This document shows positions 6,831 to 14,245 of a stretch of DNA of 15,508 nucleotides, piece after piece. The DNA lies in assembly GCA_045597345.1 (NCBI GenBank), contig JAZLJW010000322.1, forward strand, positions 1 to 15,508. The letters are read 5' to 3'. The translations under genes were made by a program, and so were the position numbers. The notes below the pieces were generated by a model, which saw nothing but the letters and a program-made list of their open reading frames with translations, made no database searches and was not told the DNA's origin. Numbering within the stretch: position 1 is the first letter of the stretch; each line of letters opens with the position of its first letter. The stretch is from Treponema_I sp045597345 (lineage in GTDB: Bacteria > Spirochaetota > Spirochaetia > Treponematales > Treponemataceae).

Positions 6831-8339
6831 ATGAAAAAATTGCTGTCGTTTCTGTTTTTCTCGCTTTTTGCTGTTTCTGTCCTCTGTGCTGAAATATCCT
6901 TAACGGTTAAATCATCTCAGGATCAGGCAACAGTAACGGTCAATGGAAAAATCATGGGAAAAGCACCACTGATACTCACTGATGTACCGGTAGGGTTATA
7001 CAGTATCCGTGTTGAAAAACCTGGATACTACCCATGGAGAGCAGAAATTGCCCTGAACGACGGCGACCACGTGCTGCTGTATGCAGAGCTTGAACAGATT
7101 ACCGGAGCCATCATCATTGACTGCGTACCTGTACAACCAGTTGTTTTTGTTGATGGAGAACTGTTTCAGGAACATGGAAAAAGAATCCTGTATCTTTCAG
7201 AGGGATTTCATACCATAACGCTCAAAAGTTTTGGCTATCAGGACTTTTCAGAACACCTGTACGTGCTGCGGAATTCCGTACAGCGCATTACTGCCCGCCT
7301 GCAACCGGCTTCATTTGATGTAACCGGATTATCTTCAGGTTTACGGCGGTTCAATCCGGCAAATCCCGGCGGACTAGGAACTGTCACCATACCTTTTACG
7401 GTAACAGCACCGGGAACAGCAGAAATTCTTCTGCTGAATGCCGCCGGAGAACAGGTTGCAACCTATGCCGCAGGACCATTTACCACCTGGAATAACGCTT
7501 TTTCATGGAATGGAGCAGGATCCCAGGGTGATGGAATGTACACTATCCGGTTTCTGTTTCAGGGTCAGTCACCAGCCGACCAGCAACCGGTAGTTCTGGC
7601 AAAGGATGTTCCCGTTCAGATAGACAGTACCCTGACCTACCATCTCTATCTGCCGGGCGATGTCGGTTTATCCGCTGGCGCTGTCCCCCTTGCACTGCTT
7701 TCACCGGCAAAAACAGTCATTGTAGCGTTTTCCAGCATCATTCAGGATCATACTATCCCTCTGACCATGGGCATTGAGTACACTCCCACGTCAAAGCTTT
7801 CCTTAACCATTTCAGACACCCTGCACCTGAATACAGCAGTCACCGCAGAAAGCGGAATCAAGGCTAATACACTGAATATGGCAGCAAAATATGTCTGGAA
7901 CTTCAACCGGTATTCCCAGGGAGCCGCACTCCGCTATCAGTGGACATCTTCTCCTCTGGAAACAGGCCTGTATGACCGGACTGCCGGTCTTGCTGCAGAA
8001 TATCTGGGCGCTCTTGTCTTTAAAAACTGGTATGCAGGATTTTCAGAAGGATTAGTTCTCGGGAACGACCAGGGGCTGTTCAAAGACAGTTCCCTGCAGA
8101 TAAAAACCGGTATTGCTGCCACCGTGCACTTTGGGCCGATATCCCTTGATGCCTATGGCACCCTGTACTCAAAAACAGGCGCTCAGTGGATCTGGAACAA
8201 CGGTTGGGAAGCCGGCGGTACCATACACATTCTGGCAGGTTCATCACACATGCTGCTTACCGGCGGAGGAAAAGCATACAAAAGACCATCCGGTACCGTT
8301 CGGCCAGCCGTTATTCTTGGAGTCACAGTCCTGAATTAG
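6831..8339 (+). CDS. Exported PEGA-domain protein with FlgD-like Ig segment
   Basis: This 502-residue protein is probably exported. A signal peptide spans about residues 1-20 with probable cleavage after VLCA. Two PEGA-like domains follow: at about 24-92 (TVTVNGKIMGKAPLILTDVP and VEKPGYYPW) and about 95-158 (VFVDGELF, FHTITLKSFGYQDF). A segment at about 178-246 resembles the FlgD/FlgD-like Ig fold (GTAEILLLNAAGEQV and GDGMYTIRF). The last 230 residues alternate hydrophobic and polar residues with many aromatics, suggesting a beta-rich, possibly outer-membrane, domain. No good Shine-Dalgarno sequence is visible before ATG 6831, so it may rely on coupling to radC, whose stop is 10 bp upstream. 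Its TAG abuts the stop of the convergent HD-GYP gene with no gap. Function is unknown; cell-surface binding is a guess. Confidence 0.78.
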   Translation: MKKLLSFLFFSLFAVSVLCAEISLTVKSSQDQATVTVNGKIMGKAPLILTDVPVGLYSIRVEKPGYYPWRAEIALNDGDHVLLYAELEQITGAIIIDCVPVQPVVFVDGELFQEHGKRILYLSEGFHTITLKSFGYQDFSEHLYVLRNSVQRITARLQPASFDVTGLSSGLRRFNPANPGGLGTVTIPFTVTAPGTAEILLLNAAGEQVATYAAGPFTTWNNAFSWNGAGSQGDGMYTIRFLFQGQSPADQQPVVLAKDVPVQIDSTLTYHLYLPGDVGLSAGAVPLALLSPAKTVIVAFSSIIQDHTIPLTMGIEYTPTSKLSLTISDTLHLNTAVTAESGIKANTLNMAAKYVWNFNRYSQGAALRYQWTSSPLETGLYDRTAGLAAEYLGALVFKNWYAGFSEGLVLGNDQGLFKDSSLQIKTGIAATVHFGPISLDAYGTLYSKTGAQWIWNNGWEAGGTIHILAGSSHMLLTGGGKAYKRPSGTVRPAVILGVTVLN

Positions 8340-10727
8340 TCATTTCACCGAATAAATAGCTTTAAGCTGCGGGAAACATTCAAGAAACGTTTTTCCCAGT
8401 ACCGGATCAAAGTGACTTCCCAGATCATTTTCAATAATGGAATAGGCTTTATCAAACGAGAAGGCATCCTTGTAACACCGCTTGCTTACCAATGCATCAA
8501 ATACATCGGCAAAGGCCATGATGCGGGCTTCAAGAGGAATTTCCGGCCCGATAAGCCCTTCAGGATACCCGCTGCCATCCCACTTTTCGTGGTGATAGTG
8601 GGCAATATTCACCGCAATCTGCTTGAATTCTTCGTTTTCTACATCCTCAAGAACCGATTCTACCACCCGGGCACCTTCCAGCGTATGAAGCTTCATTTTT
8701 TCATATTCTTCCGGCGTAAAGGGGCCTTCTTTTCTCAGGATCTGATCATCTACGGCAATCTTACCTAAATCGTGCAGAATTGCAGCGCGGGCAACCATAT
8801 CAAACCAGTCGCGCGTTTTAGGACAGTCCGGTTTTTCCAGCAGCTTGTCAGAAAACAGATGCACTGCAGCGCAGGTGCGTTTAATATGTCCACCGGTAGA
8901 GTTATCCCGGCTTTCAACCATAACTGCCAGTCCCAGAACCATTTTATCCTGCATTCTGAGAATCTGTCGTTCCTTGGTGCCAATTTCCCGCGCCAATTCA
9001 TCATTGGACTCAGAAAGTTCATAGCTTCTTTTTCTCACCTGCCGGGAGTCACTCATAATGACCGCATCCATCATGATACGGGCAGCCTTCTGCAACAGCC
9101 GCACTTCAGAAGTGCTGTACATTTCCGCAATCTGGTACTCTTCTTCCACCATCCGGTTACCGATGAACAGATACCCGAACAGCTCATTTCCCCTGAACAA
9201 CGGAACTGAAACACCGTATGAAGAATGATGCATGATGGTTTTTTCCCGTTTCTTATGGGTCAAGCGATCATTCATCATGTATTTCATCCACTCGTAATCG
9301 GTTTCCTTATGCATACTGTGCACCCGGTGCAGCAGCAATGGCTGCTCACCCTTGCGGATACGATAAAAATAGATGAAGGAAGGACGGATAACTGATTTTA
9401 TCCAGTCTGAAGTCTGAACGAAAATAGGCTGAATGCTGGTTGCAAGATATACACTGTTTTCCAGCTGCTGAACCTTTTCATCCTGTTTTTCAATAAGCGG
9501 GAACAAAAAGTCATATAACTTGTTTTCCAGGATGACAAAAGCCAGAGGAGTAAGAATCAGCAAGGCATACAGCAATCCGGGAGAAGATTCCAGCCGGGCA
9601 TTCAGGAAAAGCAGAATCAGCAGTTCTGAGATAAAACAACACCAGATATTCATTATTCTGCCGGAATGCTGATCAAACGAGAAAGTTTTTGACTGGATAA
9701 AAGCACACAGGACTGCAACAGGAGCAAATAACAGCGGAACCGCTTCATAAAATGCCTGTGATTCTACAACCCATTCCAGGTTTGCCGACAGATGCTGAAT
9801 CTGATACGTAAACAGCGGCAGAATGGAAAATATCAGTGCAAGCAGAAAAAACCTGAGTAAAATACTGCTTTGACGTGTCATATGCCGCAGCAGCCAGATA
9901 AAAGCAATGGCCATATACAGAAGCGATATAACCATAAGAGCTTCACAATATTTGAATAAGGTGGAACTTAACGCATTCTCCAGATTCAACAGATGGGTTA
10001 TCAGGCAGATGATGAAGAAAATCCGTGGCAGAAAGGTTAACACCGAATGAACTTTAATTGAACGGGAACTGGCCGACGACATTCTGAGAAAATACCGGAC
10101 GCTGTACAGACAGCTGGTAGCCAGACTGCAGGTAGAAATTTCATACAGAAACTGATTCAGGTACGAAAACCATACCGGATTTGCAACGTATGAAAGCTTA
10201 TTTGCTATGCAGATGCCGGCACAGTCCAGAAACGTGATGCAGGAGCCGGCATCCGGGGTATAGGGAAAATACGGCAGGCACAGAATAGTCAGAATAATGA
10301 ACAGTATGCCGACCACATACGTAACCAGGTCATTTACACAGATGTTCATTACTTTTTTCCAGATCGAAACGTTTGAAGGAATATACAGGGTAACCGCAGT
10401 GCCATCCGTGGAAACAAGTTCGATGGGTGTATCAAAGGAATACATGGTACTGTACAAATCGTACACAGCACGTGCAGGTCTGGGAGCATTGGCCTGTTCA
10501 ACCGAAACACCATTGATTGAAACAAAATGGTCACCCTGCCGTATTCCGGCTTCCCATGAAGGACTTCCTTTTGAAATTTCTTTGACTATATAGAAAGAAT
10601 CCATGGTAATGATGCGGAATCCAGACTGAGTATAGGGGAAACTGAGGAACAGAAAAAATTCGATGACTAATGAAACAAGACACAGGTAAGCAAATCCAAA
10701 TCGAAGTAAACAGTGTTTCTTTTGCAT
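8340..10727 (-). CDS. PDZ / multi-TM / GAF-like / HD-GYP cyclic-di-GMP phosphodiesterase
   Basis: This inner-membrane signalling protein of 795 residues probably hydrolyses cyclic di-GMP. In order it has a transmembrane helix (about 10-30), a PDZ-like domain (about 44-115, with EISKGSPSWEAGIRQGDHFVSINGVSV), a block of about seven or eight transmembrane helices (about 125-385), a GAF-like region (about 395-555), a short linker helix, and an HD-GYP domain (about 605-795). HD-GYP residues are intact: HDLGKI with His652 (8757-8774), the HYHHEKWDGSGYPEGL signature, and IMAFADVFDALVSKRCYKDA. The usual Arg-x-Tyr motif near the end reads RCYK. ATG 10727 is preferred, although a TTG at 10751 would add 8 residues; neither has a strong ribosome binding site. 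It diverges from pfp. The stimulus read by the PDZ and membrane parts is unknown. Confidence 0.92.
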   Translation of the reverse strand: MQKKHCLLRFGFAYLCLVSLVIEFFLFLSFPYTQSGFRIITMDSFYIVKEISKGSPSWEAGIRQGDHFVSINGVSVEQANAPRPARAVYDLYSTMYSFDTPIELVSTDGTAVTLYIPSNVSIWKKVMNICVNDLVTYVVGILFIILTILCLPYFPYTPDAGSCITFLDCAGICIANKLSYVANPVWFSYLNQFLYEISTCSLATSCLYSVRYFLRMSSASSRSIKVHSVLTFLPRIFFIICLITHLLNLENALSSTLFKYCEALMVISLLYMAIAFIWLLRHMTRQSSILLRFFLLALIFSILPLFTYQIQHLSANLEWVVESQAFYEAVPLLFAPVAVLCAFIQSKTFSFDQHSGRIMNIWCCFISELLILLFLNARLESSPGLLYALLILTPLAFVILENKLYDFLFPLIEKQDEKVQQLENSVYLATSIQPIFVQTSDWIKSVIRPSFIYFYRIRKGEQPLLLHRVHSMHKETDYEWMKYMMNDRLTHKKREKTIMHHSSYGVSVPLFRGNELFGYLFIGNRMVEEEYQIAEMYSTSEVRLLQKAARIMMDAVIMSDSRQVRKRSYELSESNDELAREIGTKERQILRMQDKMVLGLAVMVESRDNSTGGHIKRTCAAVHLFSDKLLEKPDCPKTRDWFDMVARAAILHDLGKIAVDDQILRKEGPFTPEEYEKMKLHTLEGARVVESVLEDVENEEFKQIAVNIAHYHHEKWDGSGYPEGLIGPEIPLEARIMAFADVFDALVSKRCYKDAFSFDKAYSIIENDLGSHFDPVLGKTFLECFPQLKAIYSVK

Positions 10728-10768
10728 GGTTCTAAGATACTCTCTCTGCAAGTTCCATACAATATCTG

Positions 10769-10797
10769 TTGTTACAAGACGCCGATTTCGGTAAAAT
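10769..10797 (+). promoter_or_regulatory. Sigma70-type promoter of pfp
   Basis: A -35 box TTGTTA (10769-10774) and a -10 box TAAAAT (10792-10797) are separated by the ideal 17 bp. Transcription would start near 10804 and give a 5' leader of roughly 70 nt. The boxes lie in the divergent gap upstream of the HD-GYP gene, for which I see no clear promoter. Confidence 0.7.
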
Positions 10798-10871
10798 ACT
10801 ATCCATTAGTCAATTTTTACTGTGATGGTTCTGCTGCATTTGCTGCATTTCCGTCATAGAAGGAGTAATAC

Positions 10872-12530
10872 ATGAAAAAGGTATCTGCACTGCAGACAGC
10901 CCGCTACGGCTACCAGCCAAAGCTCCCAGCCGTTCTGAAAAACAACCTGAACGACATCAAAGTTGAATTCGGAAAAGACACCGAATCAGTAGCTGATCAG
11001 GCTGAGCTCAAAGAGCTCTTCAAAAACACTTACGGAAAACCAGTTGCAACTGTTGTTAAAGGTAACAACCCAGACGTTGCAAAACAGATTAAAGTTGGTG
11101 TAATCCTTTCTGGTGGTCAGGCTCCAGGCGGACACAACGTTATCGCCGGTCTCTATGACGGTATCAAAGCTGGTAACAAAGCTTCTACCCTGTATGGTTT
11201 CAAAGGTGGTCCATCAGGGCTCATCGAATGTGACTATGTAGAATTCACTGATGATTTCATCAACGAATACCGCAATACCGGTGGATTCGACATCATCGGT
11301 TCAGGACGCACCAAGATTGAAACTCCAGAACAGTACGCAGCTTCTACCGAAACCGCAAAAAAACTGGGTCTGGACGCTATCGTAATCATCGGTGGTGATG
11401 ACTCTAATACCAACGCTGCCCTGCTGGCTGAATACTTCCGTGCCAACAACGTTGACACCCGTGTTATCGGTTGTCCAAAAACCATCGACGGTGACCTGAA
11501 AAACGAAGTTATCGAAACTTCTTTCGGTTTCGATACTGCTTGTAAAACTTACTCAGAACTCATCGGTAACATTGAACGCGATGCAAACTCTGCTAAAAAA
11601 TACTGGCACTTCATTAAACTGATGGGCCGTTCAGCTTCACACATTGCTCTGGAATGTGAACTGCAGACCCAGGCTAACATCTGTCTGATTTCAGAAGAAG
11701 TTGAAGCTAAAAAAATGACTCTGCGCCAGATTACTGACGACATTGCTAAAGTTGTAGCAAAACGTGCTGAAGGTGCAGGAAACTTCGGTGTTGTACTTAT
11801 TCCGGAAGGCCTGGTAGAATTCATTCCTGAAATGAAAGTTCTTATTGCAGAACTGAACGACAAAATGGCTCTGAAAGCTGACGAATTCAACGCTCTGGCT
11901 GACTTTGCTGCTAAAAAAGCATGGCTTAAAGCTAACCTGACCGCTGGTTCTTACGAAACTTTCGCTTCTCTGCCAGATGCCATTGCTGCTCAGTTCCTGG
12001 CTGACCGCGACCCACATGGTAACGTTCAGGTTTCCCGCATTGAAACCGAAAAACTGCTGGCTCTGTCAGTAGAAAACCGCCTGGCTGAAATGAAAGCAGA
12101 AGGTACCTACAAAGGTAAATTCAGCTCATACTGCCACTTCTTCGGTTACGAAGGACGCTGTGCATTCCCATCTAACTTTGATGCTGACTACTGCTATGCT
12201 CTTGGTTACAACGCATTCGTTCTGATTGCTTCAGGCGTTACCGGTTACCTGTCATCAGTACGTAACCTGACCGCTCCAGCTGACCAGTGGACTGCCGGTG
12301 GTATCCCACTGACCATGATGATGAACATGGAACAGCGTCACGGTTCTAAAAAACCAGTAATCCGCAAGGCTCTGGTTGAACTGGATGGAAAACCATTCAA
12401 AGAATACGCAGCTCACCGCGATGAATGGGCCGTTAACACTGATTACCTGTTCCCAGGTGCAATCCAGTACTACGGACCAAGCGAAGTTTGCGATCAGCCA
12501 ACCAAAACTCTGTGGCTGGAACATAATTAA
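10872..12530 (+). CDS. pfp: PPi-dependent 6-phosphofructokinase, long form
   Basis: This cytoplasmic glycolytic enzyme phosphorylates fructose 6-phosphate using pyrophosphate, a reversible step. At 552 residues it belongs to the long clade found in spirochaetes and plants, not the roughly 320-residue ATP form. Diagnostic motifs are ILSGGQAPGGHNV, GGDDSN (residues 174-179, Asp177 in place of the Gly of ATP enzymes), PKTIDGD (202-208, Lys203 typical of PPi enzymes, catalytic Asp206), KLMGRSASHIALECELQT, and GYEGRCAFPSNFDADYCYALGY. AAGGAG lies 7 nt before ATG. Codon use is strongly biased (Pro mostly CCA, Leu mostly CTG, Ala mostly GCT or GCA, Asn mostly AAC), unlike its neighbours, which fits very high expression. 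It is monocistronic, with its own promoter and a structured 3' flank. Confidence 0.97.
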   Translation: MKKVSALQTARYGYQPKLPAVLKNNLNDIKVEFGKDTESVADQAELKELFKNTYGKPVATVVKGNNPDVAKQIKVGVILSGGQAPGGHNVIAGLYDGIKAGNKASTLYGFKGGPSGLIECDYVEFTDDFINEYRNTGGFDIIGSGRTKIETPEQYAASTETAKKLGLDAIVIIGGDDSNTNAALLAEYFRANNVDTRVIGCPKTIDGDLKNEVIETSFGFDTACKTYSELIGNIERDANSAKKYWHFIKLMGRSASHIALECELQTQANICLISEEVEAKKMTLRQITDDIAKVVAKRAEGAGNFGVVLIPEGLVEFIPEMKVLIAELNDKMALKADEFNALADFAAKKAWLKANLTAGSYETFASLPDAIAAQFLADRDPHGNVQVSRIETEKLLALSVENRLAEMKAEGTYKGKFSSYCHFFGYEGRCAFPSNFDADYCYALGYNAFVLIASGVTGYLSSVRNLTAPADQWTAGGIPLTMMMNMEQRHGSKKPVIRKALVELDGKPFKEYAAHRDEWAVNTDYLFPGAIQYYGPSEVCDQPTKTLWLEHN

Positions 12531-12560
12531 TTTTTGAACATCCTGTTCAAAAATTAATTA
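12524..12560 (+). repeat. Perfect 17-bp hairpin spanning the pfp stop codon
   Basis: Left arm TAATTAATTTTTGAACA (12524-12540) pairs without mismatch with TGTTCAAAAATTAATTA (12544-12560) around a TCC loop. The stop codon TAA (12528-12530) lies inside the left arm. There is no T-run directly after it, so it is a poor terminator on its own; it may protect the mRNA 3' end or act in both directions. Confidence 0.85.
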
Positions 12561-12563
12561 CGA

Positions 12564-12580
12564 GTTTAGCGATGCTAAAC
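12564..12580 (+). repeat. Small 7-bp hairpin in the pfp 3' flank
   Basis: GTTTAGC (12564-12570) and GCTAAAC (12574-12580) are perfectly complementary around GAT. It starts 4 nt after the 17-bp hairpin and belongs to the same structured stretch that ends at the terminator near 12665. Confidence 0.7.
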
Positions 12581-12626
12581 CCGCATAGCTACTTGGCAGC
12601 CGTCCTGGCCGCCGGAAGTTGAACAG

Positions 12627-12665
12627 AAGCCTTCATGAAGGAAACTTTATGGGGGCTTTTTTTTT
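12627..12665 (+). terminator. Rho-independent terminator after pfp
   Basis: AAGCCTTCATGAAG (12627-12640) pairs with CTTTATGGGGGCTT (12645-12658) over 14 bp, including G-U pairs, with a GNRA-type GAAA tetraloop. A run of nine T residues follows (12657-12665). It would end pfp transcription about 130 nt after the stop codon, after two further hairpins. Confidence 0.9.
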
Positions 12666-12691
12666 ATGTCCACATGGATCTTCAAGCACCA

Positions 12692-12776
12692 GCGCAGCGA
12701 GCTACTCAGTTTAAACTGAGTATAGGAATTGACCAATTCCTATAAAAACGGCATCGCTTTGCTCGCCGTTTTTATA
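12692..12776 (+). repeat. Three-hairpin element, copy 1
   Basis: This 85-bp element has three adjacent inverted repeats. Hairpin I is the 20-bp palindrome TACTCAGTTTAAACTGAGTA (12703-12722). Hairpin II pairs TATAGGAATT (12721-12730) with AATTCCTATA (12735-12744). Hairpin III pairs TATAAAAACGGC (12741-12752) with GCCGTTTTTATA (12765-12776) and resembles a terminator. TATA at 12741-12744 is shared by II and III. It ends 44 bp before the start codon of the YbjN-like gene. A second copy lies at 14246-14329. Confidence 0.88.
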
Positions 12777-12820
12777 TTTTGATACGCTGAAGCGATTCTG
12801 CGAAACTCAGGAGATAGACA

Positions 12821-13246
12821 ATGAAATCTATGAAAAAAATTTTTCTTGTGCTGCTGATGCTTACCGTATGCATTACTGCAGTAAGTGCTGATGGATGGAT
12901 TATCAAACAAAGCGAAATTGTTTCTATTCTGAAGAATTTTGGCTGTAAAAACGTAGAGACACAAGATTTGTTTGTAACTGCACAATCTAATGGAAATACC
13001 TTTGGACTTCTAAATTATGATGATTATTATCTCTTACTTGCTTATTTACCCGGAAGCACGAATACCAATAACGCAAATTATTGGAATCAGAATATCCCCT
13101 TTCCTACGATGTATATCGCGGATGATAATAAAGTTTGCTTGCGTGCACTTGTAAATAAAGATGGCATAACAAAAGAGAACCTTAAAACAGGAATTGGAAG
13201 ATTTCTGTACCATTTGGATGTGGCTGTAGATTTTCTGTCTTACTAA
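12821..13246 (+). CDS. Small exported YbjN-like protein
   Basis: This 141-residue protein has a signal peptide (MKSMKKIFLVLLMLTVCITAVSADG split into a basic start, a hydrophobic core and probable cleavage after VSA). The mature part, about 117 residues, resembles the YbjN / type III secretion chaperone-like fold: an opening helix ILKNFGCKNVE, a sheet with GLLNYDDYYLLLAYLP, then NYWNQNIPFPTMYIADDNKV and a closing helix KENLKTGIGRFLYHLDVAV. The family has no settled enzymatic role, so no function is given. ATG 12821 has AGGAG 7 nt upstream; ATG 12830 is an alternative that removes three residues. It is preceded by copy 1 of the three-hairpin element. No convincing terminator follows. Codon use is less biased and more AT-rich than in pfp. 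Confidence 0.72.
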   Translation: MKSMKKIFLVLLMLTVCITAVSADGWIIKQSEIVSILKNFGCKNVETQDLFVTAQSNGNTFGLLNYDDYYLLLAYLPGSTNTNNANYWNQNIPFPTMYIADDNKVCLRALVNKDGITKENLKTGIGRFLYHLDVAVDFLSY

Positions 13247-13370
13247 CCCTTTGAACTAGGCAGAAGCTAACCCAGAACTGCATTAGCAGGATCTCTGATT
13301 CGCAACGAGCCGTTGGCGAAGATTCTCAGCGGCTTGTCGAAGTATCCTTTTTATACCTTTTACCCAAAAT

Positions 13371-13615
13371 TGCTTACCAAAGTCCGATTTTTTGACTTTA
13401 GTCAGTAAATTTTTACCTTTATCCAACGCAAAATCTATCATTTTGAGAGTATACACCGCAAAGGTACGTAGCCCCGTCAAGAGCAGTAAAGTGACAAGTC
13501 TATATAATATATAAAGATGTAAGTCTGTACAGAAAGTGTACTCATGCCAACTTTACCACCGTATGTAAAAAATTTACTTATCAAATCGTAGTTTTTCACA
13601 ATTAGTAGGTAATTT
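13371..13615. repeat. Palindrome-bounded noncoding repeat, copy A
   Basis: It aligns with copy B at an offset of about 492 bp. Shared blocks include TTAGTCAG, GTATACACCGCAAA-like sequence, CCGTCA...GCAG and the identical 20-mer ACAAGTCTATATAATATATA (13494-13513). Each end is an imperfect palindrome: A1 about 13371-13416, with 12 of 15 arm positions complementary, and A2 about 13573-13615. Confidence 0.75.
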
Positions 13616-13689
13616 AGTCTCATTCAGTAACATTAACCCACAGCGCCCCCAAAAAAAGGCTATGTCCGTAAAAAGTGTGGCTCATTGTC

Positions 13690-13710
13690 ACCCTGAACTA
13701 GTTTCAGGGT
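13690..13710. repeat. REP-like palindrome
   Basis: ACCCTGAA (13690-13697) and TTCAGGGT (13703-13710) are perfectly complementary around CTAGT, in the context TTGTC before and CTCATC after. It resembles dispersed palindromic sequences of the form GTC-x-CCTGAA...TTCAGG-x-TC found in many bacterial genomes. Confidence 0.65.
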
Positions 13711-13760
13711 CTCATCATAACTCCACAAATCTACCGGATTGCGGCATTTTGTAACTCTCT

Positions 13761-13785
13761 TGTTGCTGAGTTGCATTCAGCAACA
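13761..13785. repeat. 9-bp hairpin
   Basis: TGTTGCTGA (13761-13769) pairs perfectly with TCAGCAACA (13777-13785) around a 7-nt GTTGCAT loop. It is followed by only TTTT, so it could be a weak terminator on the + strand. Confidence 0.6.
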
Positions 13786-13866
13786 CTTTTCCAGTGTAAA
13801 TTTGACCACTTCACCACACTTTTTCAAAGTCAGCGCTGCATTGCGGTCACCATCCTTCCTAAAATA

Positions 13867-14100
13867 CCTACCAAATGCATTTTTTTTGCCATTAGTCAGC
13901 AATTTTTCCCTGATTTCACACAAATTTAATCAAATTGCCGGTATATACTGCAAAAAGTTACCGGTTCCGTCAGGTGCAGCAAAAATACAAGTCTATATAA
14001 TATATACAGATACGTATATATACAGAGAACAGGCCCTGTACCCTTATGCAATACATTTGCTGACCAAATCACTAACTTCAGCTATTAGTAAGCATTTTTG
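13867..14100. repeat. Palindrome-bounded noncoding repeat, copy B
   Basis: This is the diverged partner of copy A, with the identical 20-mer ACAAGTCTATATAATATATA at 13987-14006. Its end units are B1 (about 13867-13910) and B2 (about 14056-14100). It also has a 10-bp direct repeat TATATACAGA at 14001-14010 and 14017-14026 that copy A lacks. Reading frames are not conserved between A and B. Confidence 0.75.
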
Positions 14101-14245
14101 CTTATTTTTTTGCACTTTTTCTTGCCATTCCCGCAATTTTTTGCCATGACAGCCCTACCACGTGCCATGGCAATACTACCAAACACTGAGTCAGCTTCCC
14201 AAAGTCAGCGCAGCGGCGCGCCGCCCCCAAAAAAACACCATGCCT

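Larger units (their letters stand above)
13247..14245. other. Repeat-rich intergenic stretch without a convincing gene
   Basis: About 1 kb holds no frame with a Shine-Dalgarno site, a recognisable motif and codon use like its neighbours. It contains two diverged noncoding repeat copies (13371-13615 and 13867-14100), a REP-like palindrome (13690-13710), a 9-bp hairpin (13761-13785), an 8-bp inverted repeat TTGCCATG/CATGGCAA (14141-14173) and the 12-bp palindrome GCGGCGCGCCGC (14213-14224). A short block CGCCCCCAAAAAAA occurs at 13644 and again at 14222. Confidence 0.75.

Noticed and set aside
12561..12626. Possible tRNA or known riboswitch between the pfp hairpin and its terminator
   Set aside because: No cloverleaf, no T-loop sequence and no recognised riboswitch consensus; only small hairpins are seen.
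13283..13480. 65-codon - strand frame in repeat copy A
   Set aside because: TTG start without a ribosome site; the frame is not kept in repeat copy B, which has stops at matching positions.
13371..14100. CRISPR-like array suggested by four similar approximately 45-bp units
   Set aside because: Units are strongly diverged and unevenly spaced (about 200, 290 and 190 bp apart), and no cas gene is present.
13739..14149. 136-codon + strand frame across repeat copy B
   Set aside because: Starts at a non-ATG codon without a ribosome site, crosses palindromes and shows no motif or codon pattern like real genes here.
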